From Corynebacterium senegalense (GTDB lineage: Bacteria > Actinomycetota > Actinomycetes > Mycobacteriales > Mycobacteriaceae): a stretch of DNA of 64,000 bases. Shown here in pieces: positions 20,083 through 29,537 of this stretch. Numbering within the stretch: position 1 is the first letter of the stretch; each line of letters starts with the position of its first letter. Under the pieces are notes generated by a model, which did not search any database, was not told where the DNA came from, and saw only the letters and a program-made list of their open reading frames with translations. Where the stretch lies: assembly GCF_900411315.1 (NCBI RefSeq), contig NZ_LS990887.1, positions 1,177,324 through 1,241,323 on the forward strand, read 5' to 3'. The position numbers were made by a program, and so were the translations under genes.

Positions 20083-21408
20083 ATGAACACCCCCATCGAG
20101 GGACTCGAGGTCCACGAGCTGACGGTCCACGCCGACAACCGCGGCTGGTTCAAGGAGAACTGGGCGGGCCAGAAGCTGCGGCCCGTGCAGAACAACGTCA
20201 GCTTCAACGCCCGGCGCGGTGCGACCCGCGGCATGCACGCCGAGCCGTGGGACAAGTGGGTGTCGGTGGCGAATGGGCGCGTGTACGGCGCGTGGGTGGA
20301 CATGCGGGAGGGCTCGGCCACCTTTGGTGCGACATTCGGGGTGGAGATCGGCCCCGGCACCGCGGTGTTCGTCCCGCGCGGGGTGGCCAACGGTTTCCAG
20401 GCCCTCGAGGACGCCACCAGCTACATCTACCTCGTCAATCAGCGCTACAACCCGAACGGGGCCTACGCCTTCTGCTCCTACCGCGAGATCGAGTGGCCGC
20501 TCACACCCACCGAGCTCTCGGAGGCGGACAAAGAGCACCCCGCGCTTGCCGACGCCACCCCGGTCCCACCCCGGAAAATCCTCGTCACCGGCGCGAACGG
20601 CCAGCTCGGCCGGGCCCTGCGCGCGGTGTACACCGACGCCGAGGCGGACTTTTTCATCCGCGAGGAGTTCGACATCACGGACCCCGGCGAGCGCGACTGG
20701 TCAGGCTACTGGGCGATCATCAACTGCGCCGCCTACAACGACGTCAACGGTGCCGAGACCGACCGCGCGGGCGCGTGGGCCGTCAACGCGACCGCCGTGG
20801 CGGGCCTGGCCCGCATCGCCGACGAGCACGACCTGACCCTCGTGCACGTCTCGAGCGACTACATCTTCGACGGCACGGTCGAGGTGCACGACGAAGCCGA
20901 GCTGCCCTCCCCACTGTCGGCCTACGGCACCTCCAAGGCCGCGGGCGACACCGCGGCGCAGACGACGCGCCGGCACTACGTCATCCGCACCTCCTGGGTC
21001 TTCGGCGAGGGCGCGAACTTCATGGACACCATGGCGCGGCTGCACGCCCGGGGGGTAAGCCCGAGCGTGGTCTGCGACCAGCGGGGCCGCCCCACCTCCG
21101 CCGAGGACCTGGCGAAGGGCATCGCGCACCTGCTCGCCACGGGCGCGGAGTACGGGGTGTACAACCTCACCTCCGAGGGCGACACCGCGGGGCGCGACGA
21201 GATCGCGATGGCGGTCTTCGCCGGCTGCGGCGGCGACCCGGCGGACGTCCACCCCGTCACCTCCGCCCAGTACGCCGAGCTCGTGGGCCCCGAGGCGCCG
21301 CGGCCCCGCGAGTCCACCCTGAGCCTGGACAAGATCAAGGCCACCGGGTTCTCGCCTTCCAACTGGCGCGCCGCCCTGGCGATCTACCTGGCGCTGCGGG
21401 AGGGCTGA
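20083..21408 (+). CDS. rmlCD: Fused dTDP-4-dehydrorhamnose 3,5-epimerase / reductase
   Basis: 441 residues. Residues 1 to about 155 are an RmlC cupin (HADNRGWFKENW, NVSFNARRGATRGMHAEPWDKW with catalytic His, VPRGVANGF). Residues from about 160 are RmlD (KILVTGANGQLGRALR, INCAAYNDVNGAE, VSSDYIFDG, SAYGTSKAAGD). The fusion does epimerisation and NADPH reduction to dTDP-L-rhamnose and is usual in corynebacteria. ATG 20083 is favoured; an upstream ATG at 20062 lies inside rmlB. Confidence 0.93.
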   Translation: MNTPIEGLEVHELTVHADNRGWFKENWAGQKLRPVQNNVSFNARRGATRGMHAEPWDKWVSVANGRVYGAWVDMREGSATFGATFGVEIGPGTAVFVPRGVANGFQALEDATSYIYLVNQRYNPNGAYAFCSYREIEWPLTPTELSEADKEHPALADATPVPPRKILVTGANGQLGRALRAVYTDAEADFFIREEFDITDPGERDWSGYWAIINCAAYNDVNGAETDRAGAWAVNATAVAGLARIADEHDLTLVHVSSDYIFDGTVEVHDEAELPSPLSAYGTSKAAGDTAAQTTRRHYVIRTSWVFGEGANFMDTMARLHARGVSPSVVCDQRGRPTSAEDLAKGIAHLLATGAEYGVYNLTSEGDTAGRDEIAMAVFAGCGGDPADVHPVTSAQYAELVGPEAPRPRESTLSLDKIKATGFSPSNWRAALAIYLALREG

Positions 21409-21411
21409 GCA

Positions 21412-22275
21412 GTGAAGGGAATCATCCTCGCCGGCGGCTCGGGAACGCGCCTCTATCCGATCACCCGGGGCATCTCGAAACAGCTCATGCCCGTCTACGA
21501 CAAGCCGATGATCTACTACCCGCTGTCCACGCTCATCAGCGCGGGGATCCGGGAGATCCTGGTCATCACCACCCCTGAGGACGCCGACGCTTTCCGACGC
21601 CTCCTCGGCGACGGCTCCCAGTTCGGCATCATGCTGGACTACGCCGTGCAGCCCTCCCCGGACGGCCTGGCCCAGGCATTCATCATCGGCGAGGAGTTCA
21701 TCGGCGACGACTCGGTGGCCCTCGTGCTGGGCGACAACATCTTCGAGGGCACCGGCCTGACCGAGATCCTCGGCTCCATCGGCGAGGTCGACGGCGGCGC
21801 CATCTTCGCCTACGAGGTCTCCGACCCGCAGCGCTACGGCGTCGTCGCCTTCAACGAGGCGGGCACCGCGACCTCCATCGAGGAAAAGCCCGCCGAGCCG
21901 AAGTCGAACTTCGCGGTGGTCGGCCTGTACTTCTACGACAACGACGTGGTGGACATCGCCAAGTCCGTGACGCCGAGTGCGCGCGGCGAGCTGGAGATCA
22001 CCTCGGTCAACGAGGAGTACCTGCGCCGCGGCGCGCTCAAGGTGCACCGCCTGCACCGCGGCGACGTGTGGCTCGACACCGGCACCATCGACTCGATGGC
22101 GGAAGCCAGCGCCTACGTCGAAGTGATCCAGAAGCGCACCGGCACCGTCATTGGCTCCCCCGAGGTCGCCGCCTACCGCGAGGGGTTCATCTCCCGTGCG
22201 GAGCTCGTCGCCCTCGGGGAGGCGACGCTGAAGTCCGGCTACGGCCGCTACCTCCTCGACGCCGCGCGGGACTAG
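21412..22275 (+). CDS. rmlA: Glucose-1-phosphate thymidylyltransferase
   Basis: 287 residues; first enzyme of dTDP-rhamnose synthesis. The signature [16 protein letters not shown] (about 3-18), [25 protein letters not shown] and [20 protein letters not shown] are all intact. GTG 21412 starts 3 nt after the rmlCD stop, so the two are translationally coupled. Confidence 0.96.
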   Translation: MKGIILAGGSGTRLYPITRGISKQLMPVYDKPMIYYPLSTLISAGIREILVITTPEDADAFRRLLGDGSQFGIMLDYAVQPSPDGLAQAFIIGEEFIGDDSVALVLGDNIFEGTGLTEILGSIGEVDGGAIFAYEVSDPQRYGVVAFNEAGTATSIEEKPAEPKSNFAVVGLYFYDNDVVDIAKSVTPSARGELEITSVNEEYLRRGALKVHRLHRGDVWLDTGTIDSMAEASAYVEVIQKRTGTVIGSPEVAAYREGFISRAELVALGEATLKSGYGRYLLDAARD

Positions 22276-22314
22276 GATCGGCTGAGCGGGCGGGCGCGAC
22301 TATGATATGCGCCC

Positions 22315-23151
22315 GTGGCAACCGTTTCCGCTCTCATGTCCATCTACCGCGGCACCCCCGCCGGGGAGCTGCGCGCGGCGCTCGACTCCCTGCTCGCCCA
22401 GACCCGGCCCGCCGACGAGATCGTGCTCGTCTACGACGGCCCGGTGAGCGGGGAGGTCTCCGAGGCGGTGCGCGGGTACGTCGACAAGCCCGGCGCCCGC
22501 GCGCGCGTTGTCGAGCTGCCCGACAACCGCGGCCTCGGCCCCGCCCTGCAGGCTGGCCTGGAGACCATCACCTCCGACTACGTCCTGCGCCTGGACACCG
22601 ACGACATCGCCTACCCCGAGCGGCTGGAAAGGCAGCTGGAGTTCATGGAGGCCCACCCCGAGGTCGCCGCCCTCGGCACCGCCGTCACCGAGTTCCAGGA
22701 CGAGTCCGAGCTGGGCGACCCCGCCTCCCTGCGGGTGCGCGCCCTGCCCACCACGCACGAGGAGATCGCCCGCTACGCCCTCATCAACTCCCCGCTGAAC
22801 CACCCATCCGTCATGCTGCGCACCGCCGACGTCGCCGCCGCCGGCGGCTACCGGGGCGTGCACTTCATGGAGGACTACGACCTGTGGGCGCGCCTCATCG
22901 CCTCCGGGCGCAGGCTGCACAATCTGCCAGAGCCCCTGACTTACTTCCGGGTCAGCCCCGCCCAGTTCGCCCGCCGCACCGGCCGGGAGATGTTCGCCGC
23001 AGAGCGCGAGATGCAGGCGAACCTCGTCTCCTACGGGCTCGTCTCCCCGTGGCGGGCGCGGGCCAACCTCGTGGCGCGCACCGCCTACCGGCTGCTTCCC
23101 AAGTCGCTGCTGACCCGTGTGTACGCCAAACTTTTCCACCGCGGGGGGTAA
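22315..23151 (+). CDS. Family 2 glycosyltransferase
   Basis: 278 residues, cytoplasmic, GT-A fold. N-terminal VSALMSIYRGTPAGELRAAL, nucleotide-binding region with LRLDTDDIAYPERL (metal-binding acidic motif, about 95-108), and an acceptor segment MEDYDLWARLI. Downstream of the rml genes it may transfer rhamnose or another sugar to a wall or surface glycan, but donor and acceptor are not shown. TATGAT (22301-22306) lies 8 nt before GTG 22315, which implies its own leaderless promoter. Confidence 0.85.
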   Translation: MATVSALMSIYRGTPAGELRAALDSLLAQTRPADEIVLVYDGPVSGEVSEAVRGYVDKPGARARVVELPDNRGLGPALQAGLETITSDYVLRLDTDDIAYPERLERQLEFMEAHPEVAALGTAVTEFQDESELGDPASLRVRALPTTHEEIARYALINSPLNHPSVMLRTADVAAAGGYRGVHFMEDYDLWARLIASGRRLHNLPEPLTYFRVSPAQFARRTGREMFAAEREMQANLVSYGLVSPWRARANLVARTAYRLLPKSLLTRVYAKLFHRGG

Positions 23152-23164
23152 CGTGGTGCGTGCC

Positions 23165-23863
23165 ATGAACGATACCCAGGATTTCTCGGACACCTGGCTG
23201 GTTATCCCCTGTTTCAACGAGGGGCAGGTAATCCAGTCGGTCATCGAGCATGCCCGCGAAACCTTCCCGAACATCGTCGCCGTCAACGACGGATCGAAGG
23301 ACAACTCCGCCGCGGCGATCCACGCGGCGGGCGCGCACCTGGTCAACCACCCGGTCAACCTGGGGCAGGGGGCTGCCATTCAGACGGGTGTGGAGTACGC
23401 CCGCGCCCAGCCCGGCGCGCGCTACTTCGTCACCTTCGACGCGGACGGCCAGCACCAGGTCAAGGACGTGGTGAAGATGGTGCAGCGGCTGCGAACCGAG
23501 CCGATCGACATCGTGGTGGGCACCCGCTTCGCGGGCCAGGAGAACACCCAGGTGCCCTGGATCAAGCGCGTGGTGCTCAAGACCGTGGTCCTGCTCTCGC
23601 CGCGCACCCGCCGCCTCGGGCTTTCCGACGCCCACAACGGTCTCCGGGCCTTCAACAAGAAGGTCGCGGACGAGATGAACATCCGCATGAACGGGATGTC
23701 CCACGCCTCCGAGATCGTCGCGATGATCGACCAGCAGGGCTGGCGCGTCGCCGAGGAGCCGGTGGACATCCTCTACACCGAATACTCGATGAGCAAGGGC
23801 CAGTCGCTGATCAACGGCGTCAACATCCTGGCCGACGGCATCGTCGCAAGGAGGCTGCCATGA
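23165..23863 (+). CDS. Family 2 glycosyltransferase, polyprenyl-phosphate sugar synthase type
   Basis: 232 residues. WLVIPCFNEGQVIQSVIEHA, VAVNDGSKDNSA, LGQGAAIQTGVEYA and FVTFDADGQHQVKDVVKM are the motifs of DPM1/DPG-type transferases that load a sugar on polyprenyl phosphate. No membrane helices follow; the next gene (DUF2304), overlapping by ATGA, may provide the membrane partner. ATG 23165 is preferred over an ATG at 23117 inside the preceding gene. Confidence 0.87.
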   Translation: MNDTQDFSDTWLVIPCFNEGQVIQSVIEHARETFPNIVAVNDGSKDNSAAAIHAAGAHLVNHPVNLGQGAAIQTGVEYARAQPGARYFVTFDADGQHQVKDVVKMVQRLRTEPIDIVVGTRFAGQENTQVPWIKRVVLKTVVLLSPRTRRLGLSDAHNGLRAFNKKVADEMNIRMNGMSHASEIVAMIDQQGWRVAEEPVDILYTEYSMSKGQSLINGVNILADGIVARRLP

Positions 23864-24204
23864 TCCAGGTCCTGCTGCTCATCGCGGCGCTGCTGCTTGT
23901 GCTCTACTTCTTCACCAACCGCCGCAAGGCGAACGCCAAGGCGTGGGTGAAGATCGGCTTCGTCGGCCTCGTCGTCGCCGCCGTGTGGGCCATCCTCCGG
24001 CCCGATGACGTCACCGTGGTGGCCAATTGGCTCGGCGTTGACCGCGGCACCGACCTCATGCTCTACGTGCTCATCGTGGCCTTCTTCTTCACCACGCTGT
24101 CCACGTGGACGCGCTTCCGCGAGCAGGAGCTGCGCTACGCCCGCCTGGCGCGCGCCGTGGCGCTGCAGAACGCAGTCGCCCCCGAGCGCCGCGAGGTCAA
24201 GTAG
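23860..24204 (+). CDS. DUF2304 small membrane protein
   Basis: 114 residues, three helices (about 3-18, 29-46 and 66-84) and a basic C-terminal tail RFREQELRYARLARAVAL. DUF2304 genes usually sit beside DPM1-like glycosyltransferases and may anchor or assist them. The ATGA overlap with the preceding gene supports a two-gene unit. Confidence 0.83.
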   Translation: MIQVLLLIAALLLVLYFFTNRRKANAKAWVKIGFVGLVVAAVWAILRPDDVTVVANWLGVDRGTDLMLYVLIVAFFFTTLSTWTRFREQELRYARLARAVALQNAVAPERREVK

Positions 24205-24225
24205 CGCCGTCTCTAACAGCGCCCT

Positions 24226-24852
24226 TTAGTAGCCCCGCCGGATCCACTCCTCCAGGTGCGGGGCCTCCGCCCCAATAGTCGTGTGCTCCCCGTGGCCGGT
24301 GCGCACCACCGTCTCGGCGGGGAGGTCAAGCACCCGCTTCTGCAGCGAGTCGATGATCGTGTCGAAGGAGGAGTAGGAGCGCCCCGTCGCGCCCGGCCCG
24401 CCCTGGAACAGGGTGTCGCCGGAGAACAACTCCCCCGCCTCCTCCGCGTAGAGCACGATGGAGCCGGGCGAGTGGCCCGGGGTGGACAGGGCCTTCAGCT
24501 CCGTCCCCGCGATCCGGAAGACCTGGCCGTCCGAGATGGGCTCGAAGTCGAAGTCGGGGTTCTCCGCCCGCCACAGCATGTCGTCGCCGGGGTGGAGGAG
24601 CACGGGGGCGTCGACAAGCGTGCTCAGCTCGGGCGCGGCGTCGACGTGGTCGTTGTGCCCGTGGGTGGCGATGATGCCCTTGACCCGGCGGTCCCCCACG
24701 GCGCGGGCGATGGCTTGGGCGTCGTGTGCGGCGTCGATGATGTAGACCTCGGTGTCGTCGCCGACGATCCAGACGTTGTTGTCCACCTCCCACTCGCCGC
24801 CGTCGAGGGCGAAGATGCCCGAGGTGACAACGTTGTCAATCTGCAAAGCCAT
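24226..24852 (-). CDS. MBL-fold metallohydrolase, mycothiol-associated
   Basis: 208 residues. Zinc motif THGHNDHVDAA (HxHxDH, about 63-73), later ligands in TPGHSPGS, SGDTLFQG and the final TGHGEH. It lies 41 nt downstream of the mycothiol-dependent dehydrogenase gene, the usual partner, and is thought to hydrolyse an S-acyl (glyoxalase II-like) or formyl-mycothiol product; substrate is inference. The gap between the two genes contains a 14-bp tandem repeat. Confidence 0.87.
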   Translation of the reverse strand: MALQIDNVVTSGIFALDGGEWEVDNNVWIVGDDTEVYIIDAAHDAQAIARAVGDRRVKGIIATHGHNDHVDAAPELSTLVDAPVLLHPGDDMLWRAENPDFDFEPISDGQVFRIAGTELKALSTPGHSPGSIVLYAEEAGELFSGDTLFQGGPGATGRSYSSFDTIIDSLQKRVLDLPAETVVRTGHGEHTTIGAEAPHLEEWIRRGY

Positions 24853-24870
24853 AACCTGCTCCTCTCTCCG

Positions 24871-24898
24871 TGTTCTCGGCTACGTGTTCTCGGCTACG
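24871..24898. repeat. 14-bp tandem repeat spanning a stop codon
   Basis: TGTTCTCGGCTACG occurs twice in tandem (24871-24884, 24885-24898), followed by a degenerate third unit. The CTA in the second copy is the TAG stop of the dehydrogenase gene on the minus strand. Confidence 0.8.
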
Positions 24899-26000
24899 TG
24901 TACTCGACGACGCTGCGCAGAACGTCGCCACGCCTCATCTTCTCGAAGGCCTCCTCCACGTCGTCCGCCCCGATGCGCTCGGAGACGAACTCGCCGAGCG
25001 GGAAGCGGCCCTGCAAGTGCAGGTCCACGTAGGCGGGGAAGTCGCGCTCCGGCAGGCAGTCGCCGTACCAGGCGGGCTTGATGGAGCCGCCGCGGCTGTA
25101 GAGGTCGATCGCGGGAATGTCGACGTGGTCGGTCATGTTCGGCACGCCCACCATGACCATGCGGCCCGCGTGGTCGCGCGAGTAGAAGGCCTGGCGCCAC
25201 GTCGGCTGGATGCCGACGGCGTCGATGGTGACGTCGGCGCCGAATCCGCCGGTGAGCCCGCGCACGGCCTCGATGACCTCCTCCTCGCTCATCCCGCGGG
25301 CGTGGATCGAGTGGGTCGCGCCGAAGGTGGCCTCGGCGGCTTCGCACTTTCGCTTGTCGACGTCCACCGCGATGATCCTGGTGGCCCCCGCCAGCTTCGC
25401 CCCCGCCACGGCGGCCAGGCCCACCCCGCCCAGGCCGAACACGGCGACGGACTCGCCGCGCCGGATCGCGCCGGTGTTCACCGCCGCGCCGAGGCCGGCC
25501 ATGACGCCGCAGCCGAGCAGCCCGGCGGCGGCGGGGTCCTCGGCCGGGTCGACCTTCGTGCACTGCTTCTCGTGCACGAGCGTCTTCTCCGCAAACGAGC
25601 CGATGCCGAGGGCCGGGGTGAGGACGGTATCGGGGGCGTCGTCAAGCGTCATGGCCTCGGACGCGTTGTGCGTGTTGAAGCAGTTCTTCGTGTCGCCCGT
25701 GCGGCAGGCGCGGCACTCGCCGCACACGGCGCGCCAATTCAGCACGACGAAGTCGCCCTCGGCGACGTGGGTGACCGCGGAGCCGACGCTTTCGACGACC
25801 CCGGCCGACTCGTGGCCGAGGAGGAAGGGGAAGGCGTCGGCGATGTCGCCGTCGCGGTAGGCCAGGTCGGTGTGGCACACCCCGGTGGCCTGGACCTTGA
25901 CCACCACGTCGTGGGGGCCGGGGTCAGGGATGCGGATGCGCGCGACCTCGACGGGCGCTCCCTTTTCTCGGGCAATGACTCCTGAAACGATTTCGCTCAT
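24894..26000 (-). CDS. S-(hydroxymethyl)mycothiol dehydrogenase / S-nitrosomycothiol reductase
   Basis: 368 residues, zinc-dependent class III alcohol dehydrogenase fold. Catalytic zinc ligands GVCHTDL and GHESAG, structural zinc [15 protein letters not shown] (about 91-105), NAD fold [13 protein letters not shown]. It oxidises the formaldehyde-mycothiol adduct or reduces S-nitrosomycothiol. TACCCT lies 7 nt before ATG 26000, so a leaderless start is likely; the MBL gene follows in the same direction. Confidence 0.92.
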   Translation of the reverse strand: MSEIVSGVIAREKGAPVEVARIRIPDPGPHDVVVKVQATGVCHTDLAYRDGDIADAFPFLLGHESAGVVESVGSAVTHVAEGDFVVLNWRAVCGECRACRTGDTKNCFNTHNASEAMTLDDAPDTVLTPALGIGSFAEKTLVHEKQCTKVDPAEDPAAAGLLGCGVMAGLGAAVNTGAIRRGESVAVFGLGGVGLAAVAGAKLAGATRIIAVDVDKRKCEAAEATFGATHSIHARGMSEEEVIEAVRGLTGGFGADVTIDAVGIQPTWRQAFYSRDHAGRMVMVGVPNMTDHVDIPAIDLYSRGGSIKPAWYGDCLPERDFPAYVDLHLQGRFPLGEFVSERIGADDVEEAFEKMRRGDVLRSVVEYT

Positions 26001-26021
26001 GTGCCCGAGGGTAGCGGAACT

Positions 26022-26885
26022 TTAGGAACCGGCGATCACGCCCGCCACGTGCTCGTGGCCGCGCTGGTTGACGTGGATGGGCAGGTTGCCCGGCCCGCCG
26101 TAGAAATCGACCAGGCCGGCCCACATGCGCTGGCTGTCCGGCGAGCACATGTGGTTGCCCCACGTGGAGGGCTTGAGATCGAGAAACTCGGTGCCGGTGG
26201 CGCGGGCGGCGTCCACCTGCATCCACTGGGCCTGGTCCTCCCACTTCTGCACCTGCGGGAGCTGGGTCCAGTCGGAGGTGTTCGGGGCGACGTGGAACAG
26301 GCAGACGCGGTCGCCGGCGGTGATCTTGGGGTAGCCGACGAACTGGATGCGGGCGTTCGGGGCGGCGGTGCGGATCTTCGCGATCTGCGGTGCCATGTAG
26401 TTGACGAAGTCCCGGCGCACGTCGGCGTCCGGGCGAGCGTCGTTGTTGTAGGTGTCGTTGAAGCCGGTGGAGATGATCACGCGGGCGGTGGCCGGGTTCA
26501 GCCCGCCGTCGCGCAGGGCGCGGTCCACCTGGGAGAACAGCTGCGGGCCCTGGGAGATCGTGGTGGTGCCGGAGCAGGAGTAGTCCCAGGCGGGCAGGCC
26601 CAGCTTGGCGGCGGCGCGGCGGCCCCAGCTGGTCGGGCTCTGGGGGCACCAGGTGTTGATGTTGGACGAGCCGCGCGCGTCCAGACCGAGCTTGCCCGCC
26701 GCCCACTGGGGCGCGTTGGGGTCGGCGATGACGGAGTCGCCGAAGATGACCATGTTGCGCTCCTGCGCGTCGGCAGCCGGGAGGGCGGGTGCCGACGCGA
26801 GCGCGGTGACGGCCGCCGCGGCTGCCGCGGCGAGGCGGCGGCGGAGGCGGGAGGCGGTTCGGGAAGCTGGCCGGGAAACAGTCAT
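26022..26885 (-). CDS. Secreted SGNH-hydrolase-type esterase
   Basis: 287 residues. Twin-Arg-poor but basic N-terminus (SRPASRTASRLRRRL), Ala-rich core and a likely cleavage after ADAQ near residue 40. Block I is VIFGDSVIADPNA with the nucleophile Ser; block III is STGFNDTYNN; the C-terminal NQRGHEHVAG carries the His. Probably a cell-wall or secreted lipase/esterase; substrate unknown. The start ATG 26885 has AGAGGA upstream; a longer frame to 27005 lacks sense. Three 10-bp repeats precede the start. Confidence 0.87.
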   Translation of the reverse strand: MTVSRPASRTASRLRRRLAAAAAAAVTALASAPALPAADAQERNMVIFGDSVIADPNAPQWAAGKLGLDARGSSNINTWCPQSPTSWGRRAAAKLGLPAWDYSCSGTTTISQGPQLFSQVDRALRDGGLNPATARVIISTGFNDTYNNDARPDADVRRDFVNYMAPQIAKIRTAAPNARIQFVGYPKITAGDRVCLFHVAPNTSDWTQLPQVQKWEDQAQWMQVDAARATGTEFLDLKPSTWGNHMCSPDSQRMWAGLVDFYGGPGNLPIHVNQRGHEHVAGVIAGS

Positions 26886-26900
26886 TGCGTCAGGTCCTCT

Positions 26901-26930
26901 GTCTCTGTGGGTCTCTGTGTGTCTCTGCGG
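26901..26930. repeat. Three 10-bp tandem repeats upstream of the SGNH esterase
   Basis: GTCTCTGTGG, GTCTCTGTGT and GTCTCTGCGG follow each other directly. They lie 16-45 nt before the ATG at 26885, just upstream of its Shine-Dalgarno, probably in the leader or core promoter. The rest of the 247-bp gap to 27132 shows no further feature. Confidence 0.75.
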
Positions 26931-27132
26931 GGCACGGGGAGTCGGTTGCGGGCGACGGGCCACCCGGCACGTCGTCACATACGTCACTTCAGTAGCATGA
27001 GCCACTCTAGTTGGCTCGCGCGGGAGAAGTGAAATACTTTGTCAATGCGAAACGATTGCTAGTGTGAAAATCTAACTTTTCGCCGCCAGCGTTACCACCC
27101 GCACCGCCACCCCACCCGAGTTAAGGAATACC

Positions 27133-28800
27133 ATGCCCCCGCTCAATCCGCTCCAGCGCGCCGCCTTCACCGCATCATCCCTGGTCAAGTTCCTCGCCGC
27201 CGCGGGGCGCGCGGGCATCCTCAGCCCCGAGGGAAAAATCTCGGCGCTCTTCACCGCCGGGCCCACGCTGGCGCGCTACCGCTTCACCACCGCCCGCGAG
27301 GTCGAGGCGGCCCTCGCCACCGCGCCCGAGCGCACGGCGCTTATCGACGACGACGGGCTGCTCACCTACCGCCAGCTCGCGCAGCAGTCCAAGACCATCG
27401 CCCGGTGGCTGCTCAACCTCAAGCGGGAGCGCGGGCTGGACACCCTGCGCATCGGCGTGATGGCGCGCAACGGCCGGGGGATCATCCTGCCCATGGCCGC
27501 CAAGGGCTACGCGGGCGCCGAGCTGTTCCTCCTCAACGTCGGCTCCTCCCCCGAGCAGCTCGAGGGCATCTTCGAGGAAAACGGCATCAACGTCCTCATC
27601 ATCGACGACGAGTTCGCCGACCGCATCCCCGAGCCCCTCGGCGACATCACCGTGATCTGGGCGCACACCTCCCGCGACCACGGGACGGAGGAGACGCTGC
27701 GCCGCATCGCCCTGCGCGGCGACGAGGGCCTGCCCGCCCTTCCGGCCTTCCCCCGCCACGGCAACATCGTGCTCATGTCCTCCGGCACCTCCGGCGTGCC
27801 GAAGGGCATCCTGCGGCCCGAGCCGCTCCTCCCCTTCGTCGTGGGCGGCTACCTGGAGACGGTGCCCTGGCGCAACGCGATGACCGTCCAGATCACCGCT
27901 TCGATGTTCCACACCTGGGGCTGGTCGGCCGTCAACATCGCGTTTGCCACCCGCAACACCGTGGTCACCCAACGCATCTTCGACCCGGAGAACGTCTACC
28001 GCCAGATCCAGAACTACCGCTGCGACGGGCTGGTGTCCTCCCCCATCTTCTTCAAGCACATGGTCGACCTGCCAGGCAATGAGAAGTGGGACACCTCGAC
28101 CCTTCAGTTCATCGCCTCTGCCGGCAACGCGCTCACGCCGCTGCTCGTCGAGCGCACCAACGCCCGCTTCGGCCCCATCCTGGCGAACTACTACGGCTCC
28201 ACCGAGCTCGCCCTCGCCGCCTGCGCCACCGCCGAGATGGTGGCCGCCGACCCGACCATCGCCGGCAAGATCCCGCCCGGAACCATCCTCCGGCTCTACG
28301 ACGACGAGGGCAACGAGGTCCCCCGGGGCGAGGTCGGGCGCATCTTCCTCACCAACGAGACCGCCCTGTCAGGCTACTCCAACCCCAACGCGGAGATGGT
28401 CACCATCGACGGGCTCGTCGACATCGGGGACATGGGCTACCTCGACGACAAGGGCCACCTCCACGTCCTGTCCCGCAGCGACGACATGATCATCGTCGGC
28501 GGGGAGAACGTCCACCCGCAGTCCGTCGTCGAGGTCCTCGAGCGCATGCCCGGCATCCACGAGCTGCACGCCGGCGGCGTCGACGACGAAACGACCTTCA
28601 AGCGCGTCGCTGTGTGGGTCGTGCGTACCGCCGACGAGAACGGCCGGCGCCTCACCGCCCAATCCATCCGTGACTGGGTCCGCGACCACCTGGCGGACCA
28701 CTCCATCCCCCGCGACGTCAACTTCGTCGACCTGCTGCCGCGCAACGCCACGGGCAAGGTCGTCGCCCGCCACCTCCCTCCCTCCACCAGGGAGGACTAA
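27133..28800 (+). CDS. AMP-forming acyl-CoA synthetase/ligase
   Basis: 555 residues. P-loop MSSGTSGVPKG (about 217-227), YYGSTELALAA adenine motif, IDIGDMGYLDDKGHLHVL hinge-region segment and the catalytic lysine in LPRNATGKVVAR at the C-terminus. It activates a fatty or other carboxylic acid with ATP and CoA; chain length cannot be read. AAGGA lies 8 nt upstream of the ATG. The next gene is a hotdog protein, so a joint acyl-CoA role is plausible. Confidence 0.9.
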   Translation: MPPLNPLQRAAFTASSLVKFLAAAGRAGILSPEGKISALFTAGPTLARYRFTTAREVEAALATAPERTALIDDDGLLTYRQLAQQSKTIARWLLNLKRERGLDTLRIGVMARNGRGIILPMAAKGYAGAELFLLNVGSSPEQLEGIFEENGINVLIIDDEFADRIPEPLGDITVIWAHTSRDHGTEETLRRIALRGDEGLPALPAFPRHGNIVLMSSGTSGVPKGILRPEPLLPFVVGGYLETVPWRNAMTVQITASMFHTWGWSAVNIAFATRNTVVTQRIFDPENVYRQIQNYRCDGLVSSPIFFKHMVDLPGNEKWDTSTLQFIASAGNALTPLLVERTNARFGPILANYYGSTELALAACATAEMVAADPTIAGKIPPGTILRLYDDEGNEVPRGEVGRIFLTNETALSGYSNPNAEMVTIDGLVDIGDMGYLDDKGHLHVLSRSDDMIIVGGENVHPQSVVEVLERMPGIHELHAGGVDDETTFKRVAVWVVRTADENGRRLTAQSIRDWVRDHLADHSIPRDVNFVDLLPRNATGKVVARHLPPSTRED

Positions 28801-28866
28801 ACTGACCCGCGTGTGGTGTGCGTCACGTAGAATCGCTACGCGAACGTACACTGCAAAGGAGCCCCC

Positions 28867-29322
28867 ATGCACTTCTCCCCCAAACTGCTGCGCCGCTTCA
28901 TGTTCCTCTGGCCGCCCTTCCTCGGCGCCGGGATCCGCGTCAAGGAGTTCGCCGACGACGGCTCCAAGGTCGTCGTTAAGCACAAGATCACCAAGCTCAA
29001 CCAGAACGCCGTCGGGGCGGCCTTCGGCGGCACCATCATGGCGATGACCGACCCCTTCTTCATGCTCGCCTCGATGGCGCGGCTGGGCAAGGACTACATG
29101 GTGTGGGACGTCGCGGGCGAGGCGAAGTTCGTCAAACCCGGCAAGGGCACGATCACCGCGACCATGCTCATCCCCGACGAAACCTACGACCTGATCAGGG
29201 AAAAGACCGCCGGCGGCGAGAAGTACCTGCACTGGTTCGACACGGACGTGATCGACGAGGAGGGCGACGTCGTCGCGCACGTGCGGCGCCAGGTGTATTA
29301 CCGGCGCAAGCGGGACAAGTAA
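28867..29322 (+). CDS. DUF4442 hotdog-fold thioesterase-like protein
   Basis: 151 residues. The central AVGAAFGGTIMAMTDPFFMLASM (about 50-72) is the long hotdog helix, preceded by KLNQN and followed by VKPGKGTITATMLI, as in DUF4442/PaaI-like proteins. CAAAGGAG lies close upstream of the ATG. A possible acyl-CoA thioesterase acting with the ligase 66 nt upstream. Confidence 0.83.
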   Translation: MHFSPKLLRRFMFLWPPFLGAGIRVKEFADDGSKVVVKHKITKLNQNAVGAAFGGTIMAMTDPFFMLASMARLGKDYMVWDVAGEAKFVKPGKGTITATMLIPDETYDLIREKTAGGEKYLHWFDTDVIDEEGDVVAHVRRQVYYRRKRDK

Positions 29323-29340
29323 CCCGGCGCGAAGAATGAG

Positions 29341-29379
29341 CGAAACCCCAGCTAGAAACACTGTCTAGCTGGGGTTTCG
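29341..29379. terminator. Strong bidirectional terminator
   Basis: Perfect 16-bp arms (CGAAACCCCAGCTAGA at 29341-29356; complement at 29364-29379) with a 7-nt loop. It separates the DUF4442 gene from the converging tRNA-Thr. Confidence 0.88.
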
Positions 29380-29380
29380 G

Positions 29381-29456
29381 TGGAGCCACCTGCGAGAATC
29401 GAACTCGCGACCTTCTCATTACGAGTGAGATGCTCTACCGACTGAGCTAAGGTGGC
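29381..29456 (-). tRNA. tRNA-Thr (anticodon CGT)
   Basis: 76 nt including an encoded CCA. Acceptor GCCACCT pairs with AGGTGGC, D arm GCTC/GAGC, anticodon stem TCTCA/TGAGA with loop CTCGTAA, and T arm GCGAG/CTCGC around TTCGATT. It decodes ACG. It precedes holB on the same strand side of a convergent pair with the DUF4442 gene. Confidence 0.96.
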
Positions 29457-29537
29457 CGGGCCGCGCGCACTGCAACCACTGCACGCAATCCGCGCCATAG
29501 CTTAACCCAGAGTCAGGAAAACCGTGAAACCCGCAGG

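Noticed and set aside
20083..21408. RmlC-RmlD fusion as a new enzyme
   Set aside because: The fusion is regular in corynebacteria and both halves keep their motifs.
23149..23165. Leaderless promoter for the second glycosyltransferase (TAACGT at 23149-23154)
   Set aside because: The spacing to ATG 23165 is 10 nt rather than 7-8, and the gene follows its neighbour by only 13 nt, so read-through is as likely.
24226..26000. Novel aldehyde-detoxification system (MBL hydrolase plus dehydrogenase)
   Set aside because: This is the known mycothiol-dependent formaldehyde/nitrosothiol pair of actinobacteria.
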